From assembly GCA_025358925.1 (NCBI GenBank), contig JANYHT010000003.1, positions 1-64,000 on the forward strand: a stretch of DNA of 64,000 nt, written 5' to 3'. The translations under genes were made by a program, and so were the position numbers. The notes under the pieces are model-generated. The model did no database searches. It was not told where the DNA came from and was given only the letters and a program-made list of their open reading frames with translations. Below are positions 54,249 through 63,890 of this stretch, piece after piece. The DNA comes from Gemmatimonadaceae bacterium (GTDB lineage Bacteria > Gemmatimonadota > Gemmatimonadetes > Gemmatimonadales > Gemmatimonadaceae). How positions within the stretch are numbered: the stretch's first letter is position 1; the number at the start of each line of letters is the position of its first letter.

Positions 54249-54953
54249 TCATGTTAACCGCCCCCCTTCCAATAACAGCTCCCGATCCGCACGCGACGCC
54301 AATGACTGATTGTGCGTCACAACAACGAGTCCCAGCGCGAGATCACGGGCCAGTTCAACAAACAAGTCGTGCAGCCGCTCGGCGTTATGCAAATCCAGAT
54401 TGCCACTCGGTTCGTCGGCCAGCAATAGCGCCGGCTCCGTCGCTAGCGCGCGAGCCACCGCAGTCCGCTGTTGCTCGCCGCCAGATAACGCCGCCGGCCG
54501 GTGGTGCAACCGCGAGGAGAGCCCAACACGTTCCAACAATATCTCCGCGCGCCGACGCGCGCTGGCATCGTCGACACCCGCGATCCGCAACGGCATCATC
54601 ACGTTCTCCACTGCTGAAAATTCGCGCAACAAATGATGAAATTGAAACACAAAGCCAACCGAACGGTTCCGAAGCGTCGCAAGTGCTTCGTCGCCGAGGC
54701 TCGCAATTGGCTGTCCTGCTAAGCTAATGGTTCCGGCCGACGGACGTTCCAACGCGCCCAGCAGATGAAGCAACGTGCTCTTTCCAGAACCGCTCGCACC
54801 GACGATCGCTACCATCTCACCGCGATGCACGGTGAGGGACACGTTGTCGAGCACGCGAATGGTCGCACCGTCCACGCCACGAAAATCCTTTACGAGTCCG
54901 TGCGCTTCTACCACCACGCGTCGTTCGGAGGTATTTGAGGGCTCATCAATCAT
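54249..54953 (-). CDS. lolD: ABC transporter ATP-binding protein (LolD-type)
   Basis: GEMVAIVGASGSGKSTLLHLLGALERPSAGTI, ALSGGEQQRTAVARALATEPALLLADEPSGNLDLHNAE; overlaps lolC/E stop. Confidence 0.9.
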   Translation of the reverse strand: MIDEPSNTSERRVVVEAHGLVKDFRGVDGATIRVLDNVSLTVHRGEMVAIVGASGSGKSTLLHLLGALERPSAGTISLAGQPIASLGDEALATLRNRSVGFVFQFHHLLREFSAVENVMMPLRIAGVDDASARRRAEILLERVGLSSRLHHRPAALSGGEQQRTAVARALATEPALLLADEPSGNLDLHNAERLHDLFVELARDLALGLVVVTHNQSLASRADRELLLEGGRLT

Positions 54954-56196
54954 GTCGAATGGCGTCGACGGGGTACATGCTCGCCGCTTGCGATGCAGGG
55001 TAGAGCGTGGCAAGCGTAGCGACCACGAGGCTGGCCAGTACGATCGCAATTACATCCGTCGCTTGTGTTGCCACCGGTAGATGATCGATGAAATAAATCG
55101 ACGGATCGAGCGCGATGAGCTTGTAGCGGTCGAGGAGGGTCGTCACTACAAGTCCGAGCGCAAGTCCCGCTGCCGTTCCCACGCCGCCAACCACAATTCC
55201 TTGAAGCAGAAAAATTCGGCGTATCGATCGTGCGGGCATGCCCATCGCGCGCAGAATCCCAATCTCGCGTGTCTTGTCGGCGACGACCATGGTCAGCGTA
55301 CCAACAATGTTGAACGCGGCGACAACAACGATGAGCAGTAGAATGACACCCATTCCCAGCTTCTCAAGCTTTAGCGCGGAAAACAACGTGCGATTCTGTT
55401 CTTGCCAATCCATCGCGCGAACGGGTGCAGAGAGCGATGCGCGTAACGAGTCGGCAACCATCGGCGCTTTCCAGCGATCTCGCGTGCGGGCCTCAATGCC
55501 CGTGACGTCGTCATCGATTCCCGCGAATCGCTGCGCGATTTTCAAATCGAGGTACAGGTAACTGTTGTCATATTCATACATGCCACTCTCGAACAAGCCA
55601 GACACCACCACGCTATCAAAACGCGGAATCACCGTTCCAGTGGCTTGGTTAACAACGAGGCCAGCCTCTCCGATCAAGACGAGTGTATCGCCTGGAAATG
55701 CATTTAACTTCGCAGCAAGCGACTTGCCGAGTACCGCACCTGGTAGCGACACGCCTTCGCGCACGAATTTGAAATCACCAAGGATCGCGTGTTGGCGAAT
55801 TGTGGTGACCTCCTCACTGCCCTCTCGCTGCGCTTCAATGCCCCAGACGAGCACGCCGGTGCGATACCCAGAGGCATTGCGCACGAGTCCCTCCGTTTTT
55901 ACAAATGGCGCGGCAGCATCAATGCCCGGCGAAGCACGGATCTTGGCGCGCAGCTCTCTCCAACCCGCCAAGCGCATGCCATCGCCGTACGGGAGAATTT
56001 GCACATCTGGACTACCGATCAAAATCTTGTCGCGCAAATCACGTTGTAATCCGTTCATCACACCCATAACAACAATCAGCGCGCTGACGCCGATGAGCAC
56101 ACCGCCAATGGCGATGACGCTAATGAGCGACAACAGGCGAGAGCCACGACGACTGCGCAGATAGCGCCACGCGATTGACATTTCGAGACGTATCAC
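54946..56196 (-). CDS. Lipoprotein-releasing ABC transporter permease (LolC/LolE family)
   Basis: EMSIAWRYLRSRRGSRLLSLISVIAIGGVLIGVSALIVVMGVMNGLQRDLRDKILIGSPDVQI; FtsX-like C-terminus GILRAMGMPARSIRRIFLLQGIVVG. Confidence 0.93.
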   Translation of the reverse strand: MIRLEMSIAWRYLRSRRGSRLLSLISVIAIGGVLIGVSALIVVMGVMNGLQRDLRDKILIGSPDVQILPYGDGMRLAGWRELRAKIRASPGIDAAAPFVKTEGLVRNASGYRTGVLVWGIEAQREGSEEVTTIRQHAILGDFKFVREGVSLPGAVLGKSLAAKLNAFPGDTLVLIGEAGLVVNQATGTVIPRFDSVVVSGLFESGMYEYDNSYLYLDLKIAQRFAGIDDDVTGIEARTRDRWKAPMVADSLRASLSAPVRAMDWQEQNRTLFSALKLEKLGMGVILLLIVVVAAFNIVGTLTMVVADKTREIGILRAMGMPARSIRRIFLLQGIVVGGVGTAAGLALGLVVTTLLDRYKLIALDPSIYFIDHLPVATQATDVIAIVLASLVVATLATLYPASQAASMYPVDAIRHD

Positions 56197-56202
56197 GACG
56201 CG

Positions 56203-57690
56203 CTACTCTGGCCGCATGGTGGGAAACAGAATGACGTCGCGAATGTTAGCGGTATCGGTCAGGTACATAAACAAACGATCAATGCCGATGCCAACGCCTC
56301 CCGTCGGAGGCATCCCGTACTCCATCGCGCGCAAGTAATCCTCGTCAACACCAGACGCTTCGTCATCGCCCGCATCGCGAAGTTTCGCTTGCGCTTCAAA
56401 GCGCTCCCGTTGGTCAATTGGATCGTTCAGTTCAGAAAACGCGTTCGCCAGCTCCTTGCCGCGCGCGAATAACTCAAAGCGTTCGGTGAGCCCAGGCTTT
56501 CCACGTTTCGGCTTTGCCAATGGTGACAGTTCGATCGGATAGTCAACAACAAATGTCGGTGAATCGATCGTCGATTCAACGAGTGCTTGAAACATCTCAT
56601 CGAGTACCTTCGGACGACTCAGCGTCGCGACCTTCGGTACACCAATGCGTTCCGCCACACCGCGTAACGTGGCATCATCGACCGTTATGACCTCGATGCC
56701 CGCCGCCGATGACAACGACGTGGCCCACTCAATCCGCGGAAAAGGCGTGACCAGCAGTGGGACCTTTTCACCAATGACCGGCACTGCACGTACCGCATCG
56801 GCTGCGGCAATCATAAGTGATTCGACACGCGTCATCATCACCTCATAGTCGGCGAAGGCCTCGTAAAACTCGAGCATCGTGAACTCCGGATTGTGCGTCC
56901 GATCGATGCCCTCATTGCGAAAGTCGTGGCCAATTTCGTACACGCGTTCAAACCCACCGACAATAAGCCGCTTAAGATACAGCTCGTCGGCAATGCGCAA
57001 ATACAACGGCATGTCGAGCGCGTTGTGATGTGTGACGAACGGGCGCGCGGCGGCGCCTCCGTACAAAGGCTGCAACACCGGCGTTTCCACTTCGAGATAG
57101 CCGAGTGCATCCAGATGCGCGCGAATGCTTCGCGTCAGCATGGATCGCGCGCGAAACACCGCGCGTACTTCCGGGTGCACCGCGAGGTCGGCGTAGCGCT
57201 GGCGTGCCCGCTGCTCCGTATCCGAGAACGCAGAGTAGCGAACTAGCGCACCGTCAACAATCGCCTCCTTGCCGAACGGCAAAGGGCGCAACGATTTGGA
57301 CAACAGCGTAACAGCCACGGCACGCACGGTAGGCTCGCCAGTGCGCGTGCGCATCATCGCACCGCGAACACCAATCCAGTCACCGAGATCATACTCCGCC
57401 AGCAACGCCCACGCCACTTCGCCAATCTCATCACGACGAAAGTACAACTGCACTCGCCCATCCATGTCTGCGAGATGGGCAAACGCCGTTTTCCCCTGAC
57501 TGCGCCACGACGTCAGCCGACCTGCCACGGACACAGACGGACCTTCGTCCGCGTCGCCAATCACCGCAATGGCCTGCAGTGATGAATGCGTTCGATCATA
57601 CGCATACGCAAAGGGTTCTTCGCCGCTCGCGCGCAGACGATCCAGCTTGTCGCGTCGCGCCTGCATCAAAAAATTAAGATCGTCACTCAC
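56203..57690 (-). CDS. lysS: Lysyl-tRNA synthetase (class II)
   Basis: [105 protein letters not shown]. Confidence 0.97.
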   Translation of the reverse strand: MSDDLNFLMQARRDKLDRLRASGEEPFAYAYDRTHSSLQAIAVIGDADEGPSVSVAGRLTSWRSQGKTAFAHLADMDGRVQLYFRRDEIGEVAWALLAEYDLGDWIGVRGAMMRTRTGEPTVRAVAVTLLSKSLRPLPFGKEAIVDGALVRYSAFSDTEQRARQRYADLAVHPEVRAVFRARSMLTRSIRAHLDALGYLEVETPVLQPLYGGAAARPFVTHHNALDMPLYLRIADELYLKRLIVGGFERVYEIGHDFRNEGIDRTHNPEFTMLEFYEAFADYEVMMTRVESLMIAAADAVRAVPVIGEKVPLLVTPFPRIEWATSLSSAAGIEVITVDDATLRGVAERIGVPKVATLSRPKVLDEMFQALVESTIDSPTFVVDYPIELSPLAKPKRGKPGLTERFELFARGKELANAFSELNDPIDQRERFEAQAKLRDAGDDEASGVDEDYLRAMEYGMPPTGGVGIGIDRLFMYLTDTANIRDVILFPTMRPE

Positions 57691-58812
57691 GACCCATTCT
57701 CCTCGCTGGCGGCCGAACTCTCCTGCTTCAAATACGCGTGTATGAACGGATCGATGGCGCCATCCATAACCTTCTGCACATCAGGAATTTTGAGCTCCGT
57801 ACGGTGATCGTTGACCATCGTGTACGGCTGAAAGACGTAACTGCGAATTTGACTACCAAACGAAACATCTTGCTTGTTCGCGTCAAATGCCGCTTTCACC
57901 GCCGCAAACTTGTCCGCTTCAAGTTGATACAATCGGTTCTTCAACTGCTTCATCGCCGTCGCCTTGTTCTTGAATTGCGAACGCTCCGCCTGCGACGCCG
58001 TCACAATACCTGAGGGCATGTGCGTAATGCGCACCGCCGACGATGTTTTGTTGACGTGCTGCCCACCCGCTCCAGATGCACGATACACATCAATGCGCAA
58101 ATCTTCGTCACGAATTTCGATGTTGATCTCCTCGTTCACGACAGGATATACAAACACCGATGCAAAACTCGTGTGACGACGCGCCTGCGCATCAAATGGC
58201 GAAATACGAACGAGTCGATGCACGCCCGACTCCGCGCGAAGAAATCCGTAGGCCGACTGCCCTTTGATTTCCATGACAGCACCCTTGATGCCTGCTTCCT
58301 CGCCTTGGCTCAGGTCGAGCATCTCGATTTCGAATCCTTTGCGTTCCGCCCATCGCGTGTACATGCGCATAATCATCTCCGCCCAATCCTGCGCTTCGGT
58401 GCCGCCAGCGCCTGCAGAAATTTCCAATTGCGCATCACGAAAGTCATCGCGACCGCGCAAAAGTGTGCGCAGCTCGAAGGCATCCAGCGCCTCGGCGATG
58501 CGCTCAACTTCCGCGTCAACGTCGGCTGTCATCGATTCATCGGGCTCAACGCTCAGCATCTCATCAAGCTCACGCGCCGAGCGAGTTCGCCCCTCCAGCG
58601 CGTCAAACGGCTCAACCCAGCCCTTCAATGCCTTCACCTGTTGTACGATCTCGCGCGCGTGCTCCTGATCATTCCAGAACGCGCCCTCCGACATTTCGTT
58701 TTCGTACGAACTCAGCGTAGCGCGCTTGGATTCGACGTCAAAGATACCTCCGCATGTCGTCAAGCCGTTCTTCCGCTCGCGCGAGCACTCTTACTCGTTC
58801 GCCATCCTGCAT
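57687..58812 (-). CDS. prfB: Peptide chain release factor 2, expressed via +1 programmed ribosomal frameshift (58812..58741 then 58739..57687)
   Basis: Downstream frame has [20 protein letters not shown] and [26 protein letters not shown]; upstream frame ATG at 58812 encodes [24 protein letters not shown] then CTT TGA C. Confidence 0.95.
58738..58752 (-). promoter_or_regulatory. prfB +1 frameshift site (GGAGG-TAT-CTT-TGA-C)
   Basis: Minus-strand CGGAGGTATCTTTGAC: internal SD-like GGAGG, 3-nt spacing, CTT slippery codon, in-frame TGA; downstream frame resumes at GAC. Confidence 0.93.
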
Positions 58813-58976
58813 GACATGCCTCCACGTACGACACGAGCCGCCTCCGTAACCGAGACGCCTCGAAGAATTAGCCTCTGGACACCGAAGCGCGCCGGACCAC
58901 AGCGACTGTCGCTGGGCACGGCGCGCTCACTGTAAAGTAGCCGTCGAGCAGACGCGCTTCCAGCGGTGCCATATGG

Positions 58977-59675
58977 CTAAAAGAGTTTCCGTCCGCCGCC
59001 CAGGATTTCGTTCAAGGCTTCCTGAAAATGCGGCGAACTTTCCGCAAGATCACGACCGACCTGCTCCACGAACTCCTCGTAACTCTTTTTAATTTCTTCT
59101 CGGAACAGCTGTCGAAGTGTTCCATCACGCAGTCCTTCCTCCCGTTTCTGCGGGTGATACGCCACGAGATCCGATACGAGCGCGCGAGCCAGCCTTCGCG
59201 CGCGCTGGCCAGGATCCGCGTTCAGAAAAGGATTAATGGGTTTTCTTGGCGCACTCGGCGTAAGCCTTTCGACGTTCCCTGATACCGTGGCACGATCACT
59301 CGCTCCGGTTGCCAGGGAAGGCGTGGCCATTGGTTTCATGGCAGCGACGGCCGGACTGCTTCGCAGCGCCGACACTGACGTTCCGCGTGGGGTCGACGGC
59401 GTCCTTACGGTCACATTGGACGCTGCAGAGACTGTGTGCACGCCAACACCGTCGCCGCTACTTCCCGCTGTGTCCACGCGACTCGCGGCCGAGACGCTGG
59501 CGAACACTGGTAGCACGACGCCCGAGGAAGCGGGCGTGACCGACACCGGTAGCGTGCCGCCAGCGATCGCTATTACGCCGCCACAGACGGAGCAACGCGC
59601 GCGGACGCCGGTGGCCGGGACTTTCGCCGGGTCGACGCGAAAGACTGAACGACAGTCAGGGCAGGAAACGGTCAT
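58977..59675 (-). CDS. MJ0042-type zinc-ribbon protein with conserved helical C-terminal domain
   Basis: MTVSCPDCRSVFRVDPAKVPATGVRARCSVCGGVIAI (two CXXC), low-complexity linker, C-terminal QRARRLARALVSDLVAYHPQKREEGLRDGTLRQLFREEIKKSYEEFVEQVG. Confidence 0.85.
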   Translation of the reverse strand: MTVSCPDCRSVFRVDPAKVPATGVRARCSVCGGVIAIAGGTLPVSVTPASSGVVLPVFASVSAASRVDTAGSSGDGVGVHTVSAASNVTVRTPSTPRGTSVSALRSSPAVAAMKPMATPSLATGASDRATVSGNVERLTPSAPRKPINPFLNADPGQRARRLARALVSDLVAYHPQKREEGLRDGTLRQLFREEIKKSYEEFVEQVGRDLAESSPHFQEALNEILGGGRKLF

Positions 59676-60721
59676 GCGCCACTGCTCCCGAGACGCGCAT
59701 GTCCTTGCTCCCCTACTGGCGATACAGACACGCTCGGCACGTCTTCGCGACGACGGTCGACGACCCAGAGTGAGCCGGGTAGTGTTTTGGCATAGCTCTT
59801 CATTTCCGTAGCCAACTCGCTGACCTCAACCGCTCGCATAAAGTGGCGGCGCTGATTCGTGACGACGCCAACGGATAGCGTCATGAGTGGAACCCGGTGC
59901 ATCTGTCCGCGGCGATCCTTGCCGAAAAAATATCCCACACGTTGATCCTGCTCGGAATATTGCAATCCGATCAACTCGTCGAATACCCGAATCACATCGT
60001 CGCACACGCGCGCCATCGAGGCAATGGGAACGGTGTACAGAAAATCATCACCCCCGATGTGGCCGACAAAACCAGATTCACCGCACAGACCTTTCACCAC
60101 ATCGTGTAAGATATGCGCCAGTAGACGAATAACTTGGTCGCCGTTGTGATAGCCGTATCGGTCATTGAACTCCTTAAAATGATCAAGGTCAGCGTAGCAC
60201 GCGGCAAATCGATCGCCGGACGCTATGCGCCGCGCAAGCTCGGCTTCAATCTCGCGGGCGCCCGGCAACCGAGTGGACGGATGCACATCCGTGTCTCGGT
60301 CACTGCGCCGCAGCATCGCCGTCAGTCGCGCGGCTGCCTCGACTCCGGCAACGTCGGCGCGCAAGACCTCGTCTGCACCCGCCGCGAAGGCATCTATAAA
60401 GCGAGTCGTTGGAACGAGCATGACAATAGGAATGATGGCGCTATAAGAGTCTCGTTTGAGCCGTTTACACACGTCGAGGCTGGCGGTCTGCCAATTGAGG
60501 TCACCGCGGCCATCGATTACAATCGCTCGCGGACGAGCTCGGAGGGCAACGGCAAGTATGGCGTTCGTCTCTCCAATAGGCAGTGGGGTGATTTGCGCTT
60601 CGCGCCACCAAGCATCGAGCCACGACGGCACACTCTGACCTGCGGTCAGAAAGATTGCCGACTGCGCGTGCACCATCCAGTCCGTCATGTCGTCAGCGGG
60701 TCCGCGTCCCGAGAATCGCAC
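59672..60721 (-). CDS. GGDEF-domain protein (GGDDF variant) with N-terminal receiver-like domain
   Basis: CYADLDHFKEFNDRYGYHNGDQVIRLLAHIL, GFVGHIGGDDFLYTVP, MTLSVGVVTN; N-terminal alpha/beta REC-like segment; overlaps the zinc-ribbon gene by 4 bp. Confidence 0.88.
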   Translation of the reverse strand: MRFSGRGPADDMTDWMVHAQSAIFLTAGQSVPSWLDAWWREAQITPLPIGETNAILAVALRARPRAIVIDGRGDLNWQTASLDVCKRLKRDSYSAIIPIVMLVPTTRFIDAFAAGADEVLRADVAGVEAAARLTAMLRRSDRDTDVHPSTRLPGAREIEAELARRIASGDRFAACYADLDHFKEFNDRYGYHNGDQVIRLLAHILHDVVKGLCGESGFVGHIGGDDFLYTVPIASMARVCDDVIRVFDELIGLQYSEQDQRVGYFFGKDRRGQMHRVPLMTLSVGVVTNQRRHFMRAVEVSELATEMKSYAKTLPGSLWVVDRRREDVPSVSVSPVGEQGHARLGSSGA

Positions 60722-60843
60722 GTCGCAAGGAAACGACCGGTCTGTCGTCAGCGCTCGTACAGGCGCAGATGCACGCCGTTACCACTCAGACGATTAGCCA
60801 GTGTGGCGCGCCACGATGTAACGCCCGTCACGTCACTTCGACC

Positions 60844-61863
60844 CTAATGCGCACGCGTCGTGAGCCGGATACTCGTGGTCAGCTGTCGTCGACCGGCCGC
60901 AGGATCACCGACGGTCCGAAGAGACGTTTCGACACCTTTAAAAGCTACGCCGCCCACTCCTGCGCCCGTGCTGCCAAAACGCCGAAGGCGCACGCTTATG
61001 TACGCATCAATCATACTGATCAAATGATTTGCGCCCACCAACCCCGCAAGGTTAGTCGCGCGCTGGAAACTCTGATTCTTGTTGGCGATTGTCTGCCGAT
61101 AGACGTCTTGTTGCAGTTGGGCGTCGCGCCAGCTCCAGCGGAAATCGTCTCGGACTGCTTCCGCTTGGTATTGCGCGAGCGCCTGCTTGTATTCGTCGCT
61201 GCTAGCCGCTGGAGCAACCCGCGCGTCACGCCAATAGGTCTGTCGCGCCAACAACCAGCGCGCCCCGTTAAAGGTCGACTCGTCTATTTCAGGCTCGACC
61301 GCACCACCCCGATTGCGATCATACGCGCCGCTTTCGAGAAATTTTTCCATGGACTCGTAATAATCCCACGGTCCGGTCGGAAACTTGCCGCCAAACTGCT
61401 TTCTGGCGACGTCAACAGCGAGCGATTGGTATTGGACGCGCGCCCTTCCTCCGTCGCGCTGCGCGGTGATCGCCTGCAACAACAGGAAACCTTCAGCAAC
61501 GAGGTACGCGAATGATCGCTGTTGATTAAGCGCTATCTGACCAGCTCCGGGAACTACGAATGATGCGACGGGAGACCACCATGGTGCGCGTTGCTCTCGC
61601 GGAGGGAGGCCCGAATTCGCGAAGTCGCTTGAACGAGGCGTCCACTCGCAGCGGTCGCACGCATGGGATCCGTTCGATTGTTCGTACGTGCCATCCACGG
61701 GCACGGCACGTTGCAGCGCTATGTGTGACGAGGAAATGGCAGATTGCGCACGAATATTTGTTGTACTACAACTGATTAACGCGCACACGATCGTAAAACG
61801 CCACGCACGAGGATTCCGTACATGCGTTTTTACGAGAGACCGGCGCAACAATAATGCGTGCAT
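60844..61863 (-). CDS. DUF5683-like exported/membrane protein
   Basis: ASFVVPGAGQIALNQQRSFAYLVAEGFLLLQAI motif and N-terminal signal; ATG overlaps upstream gene stop (TAATG). Confidence 0.65.
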   Translation of the reverse strand: MHALLLRRSLVKTHVRNPRAWRFTIVCALISCSTTNIRAQSAISSSHIALQRAVPVDGTYEQSNGSHACDRCEWTPRSSDFANSGLPPREQRAPWWSPVASFVVPGAGQIALNQQRSFAYLVAEGFLLLQAITAQRDGGRARVQYQSLAVDVARKQFGGKFPTGPWDYYESMEKFLESGAYDRNRGGAVEPEIDESTFNGARWLLARQTYWRDARVAPAASSDEYKQALAQYQAEAVRDDFRWSWRDAQLQQDVYRQTIANKNQSFQRATNLAGLVGANHLISMIDAYISVRLRRFGSTGAGVGGVAFKGVETSLRTVGDPAAGRRQLTTSIRLTTRAH

Positions 61864-62903
61864 TAAAACCGAGCGCGCAGGCTCACGTACGTTGGAGTTT
61901 GTCCACCAATTCCGGAGGACAACGCATCGAATCGACGCGCGATATCAAGTCCGAACGCGCCACGTTCTAGCCCAATACCGATTGATGGTCCACCACCCTC
62001 GCGCTGGCTCTTGTAACCGCCACGAATGAACAACTGATCGTGGTACCCAAGCGACGCACCGACGTTAAGTGCGCCAATGAGATCAGTCGTCAGCGCTGCC
62101 GCGTGTTGCACGTCCGCGAGCAGATCCAATGATGCGCCGGCGTCGGCTAGTGCGCTGATGGGCATTCGCACTTTCACGCCAACCTGTATCAGACGTGGCA
62201 GTGGATCGGCCTGCTCCTTATCCTTGACCTGTAGGTCAGGTCCCAAATTTCGAATGACGGCACCCAACGTGAAAGGAATCGAAGTGGTGACCGTATATTG
62301 TGCGCCGATGTCGACGGCGTAGGTTTTTCCAGAAACATTAGGAACGGTACCGCATGACCCACTACACCTAAACTGGAGCATCGCGTACTTCCCGGTTACA
62401 CCAATGTTAAAGTGCTTGCCAATGGGCGACGCATACGACAGCGCAAACAGGTAATTGCGATTTGTGATGGTTCCAACTGCGACATCACCGTTGCCTACCG
62501 TGAGCGGTTGATCGCCAAAATTGACTTGGTACACGGATGCGGTGATCGTGCCCAGTGCTTTTGACGGGACCGCAAAGATGATCATGTCGTTCGTGGCAAC
62601 GATCGTCCGCGAGTCGTGGAAAGCAAATTCCTTTTTAGGCAAGCGCGCTAATGCCGCAGGATTCCACCATAGTCCTTCGGACCCCAACGTTGTGTCGGCA
62701 GCCACTGCTTCGCCCTGCCCGACTGCGTGCGCACCGAAGGGAAGGAGTAAAAAAAGTCCGCCGTTGCTCTGCGCGGACAGCACCGACGAGCACACATTGG
62801 CGCACGCGAAAAGCAGTGCGAGAAATGGTCGTGCGGTCCGGAAATTTTCTTGCGCCAATCGATCACGCAGAAGGAATCCGTTGCGGTGTGTAACAGCTGT
62901 CAC
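61863..62903 (-). CDS. PorV/PorQ-family outer-membrane beta-barrel protein
   Basis: Signal peptide ending VLSAQ; LLLPFGAHAVGQGEAVAADTTLGSEGLWWNPAALARL, GITGKY-like GVTGKYAML, barrel C-terminus YVSLRARF; GTG 62903 overlaps era stop. Confidence 0.78.
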   Translation of the reverse strand: MTAVTHRNGFLLRDRLAQENFRTARPFLALLFACANVCSSVLSAQSNGGLFLLLPFGAHAVGQGEAVAADTTLGSEGLWWNPAALARLPKKEFAFHDSRTIVATNDMIIFAVPSKALGTITASVYQVNFGDQPLTVGNGDVAVGTITNRNYLFALSYASPIGKHFNIGVTGKYAMLQFRCSGSCGTVPNVSGKTYAVDIGAQYTVTTSIPFTLGAVIRNLGPDLQVKDKEQADPLPRLIQVGVKVRMPISALADAGASLDLLADVQHAAALTTDLIGALNVGASLGYHDQLFIRGGYKSQREGGGPSIGIGLERGAFGLDIARRFDALSSGIGGQTPTYVSLRARF

Positions 62904-63778
62904 GCGTGCTCGGTCGGGTCGCCGTAGCCAAGACGCAGTACGGCGCCACGATTCTTGCGCCAATTCGGAAGCACCTTCACCCAGAGATCGAGGTAGACGG
63001 GCTGGCCGATAAAGCGTTCGATTTTCTCGCGTGCGACGCGTCCAAGTTTCTTGATTTGCTGCCCATTGGCTCCGATCACGATGCGTTTTTGGCTGTCCCG
63101 TTCGACGTGTAGCACTGCACGAATGTACAGCGGGGATGACCCTTCGCGGAACTCCTCTATTTCGCAAGCGAGCGCGTGCGGCAGTTCGTCGCCAAGCTGT
63201 TCCAGTGCTGTTTCGCGTACGAACTCTGCACAAAAAAATCGCACGGGTTGAGTGGAAAGCTCATCATCAGGATACAAGTAAGCGCTGTCAGGCAGCAGGC
63301 CTGTGATGCGACTCACCAATAGCTCCATTCCATCTCCTGACGCGGCCGAGAGGAGTACGGCGTCTGGATGCAACAAGAGCAGCGCAATACGCGCTTCGGC
63401 GGAGAGGAGATCGCACTTATTTAAGACAAGTACGATCGGAGCGCGTGGGGCCCGATCCAACGCCGCTGCTTGAACGAAGGGTATGACGCGACCCCGCGTC
63501 GCGTCGATAACGTGCACGACTACGTCGGCTTCACGCACAGCCGCGATTGCGGCATTGCGCATTGCGCTGTGTAGTGAATCGCGCGGTTCCAGCAGCCCCG
63601 GTGTGTCGAGAATTATCATTTGTGCTTCGTTCACCGTACGAATGCCAACAACGCGGTGGCGCGTTGATTGTGCCTTACTTGAGGTGATGGCGAGCTTTTC
63701 GCCGACGAGCTGATTGAGCAACGTAGACTTGCCGGCATTGGGGAATCCCGCGACGGTAACGAAACCGGCTTTGGTCAT
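62900..63778 (-). CDS. era: GTPase Era
   Basis: VTVAGFPNAGKSTLLNQLVGEKLAITSSKAQSTRHRVVGI, ILDTPGLLEP, VLNKCDLL, C-terminal KH IVIGANGQQIKKLGRVAREKIERFIGQPVYLDLWVKVLPNWR. Confidence 0.97.
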   Translation of the reverse strand: MTKAGFVTVAGFPNAGKSTLLNQLVGEKLAITSSKAQSTRHRVVGIRTVNEAQMIILDTPGLLEPRDSLHSAMRNAAIAAVREADVVVHVIDATRGRVIPFVQAAALDRAPRAPIVLVLNKCDLLSAEARIALLLLHPDAVLLSAASGDGMELLVSRITGLLPDSAYLYPDDELSTQPVRFFCAEFVRETALEQLGDELPHALACEIEEFREGSSPLYIRAVLHVERDSQKRIVIGANGQQIKKLGRVAREKIERFIGQPVYLDLWVKVLPNWRKNRGAVLRLGYGDPTEHA

Positions 63779-63851
63779 GTTGCGCGCACGAAGTGCGGGG
63801 TTGAGTCAATCGCGAATGGTTGCACGGCTGCGGGGAAGAGTACGGAAACGA

Positions 63852-63884
63852 CGAAGCCCCCGCCACTGGGTGACGGGGGCTTCG
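63852..63884 (-). terminator. Candidate rRNA operon terminator downstream of 5S rRNA
   Basis: Perfect 11-bp stem CGAAGCCCCCG/CGGGGGCTTCG, 11-nt loop; weak T-tract (TCGTTTCC) on the minus strand. Confidence 0.7.
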
Positions 63885-63890
63885 CAAAAG

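Noticed and set aside
55565-56164. 199-aa + ORF antisense to lolC/E
   Set aside because: Shadow ORF; minus frame is a clear LolC/E permease
60134-60847. 237-aa + ORF antisense to the GGDEF gene
   Set aside because: Minus frame has clear GGDEF motifs; + ORF shows no domain signature
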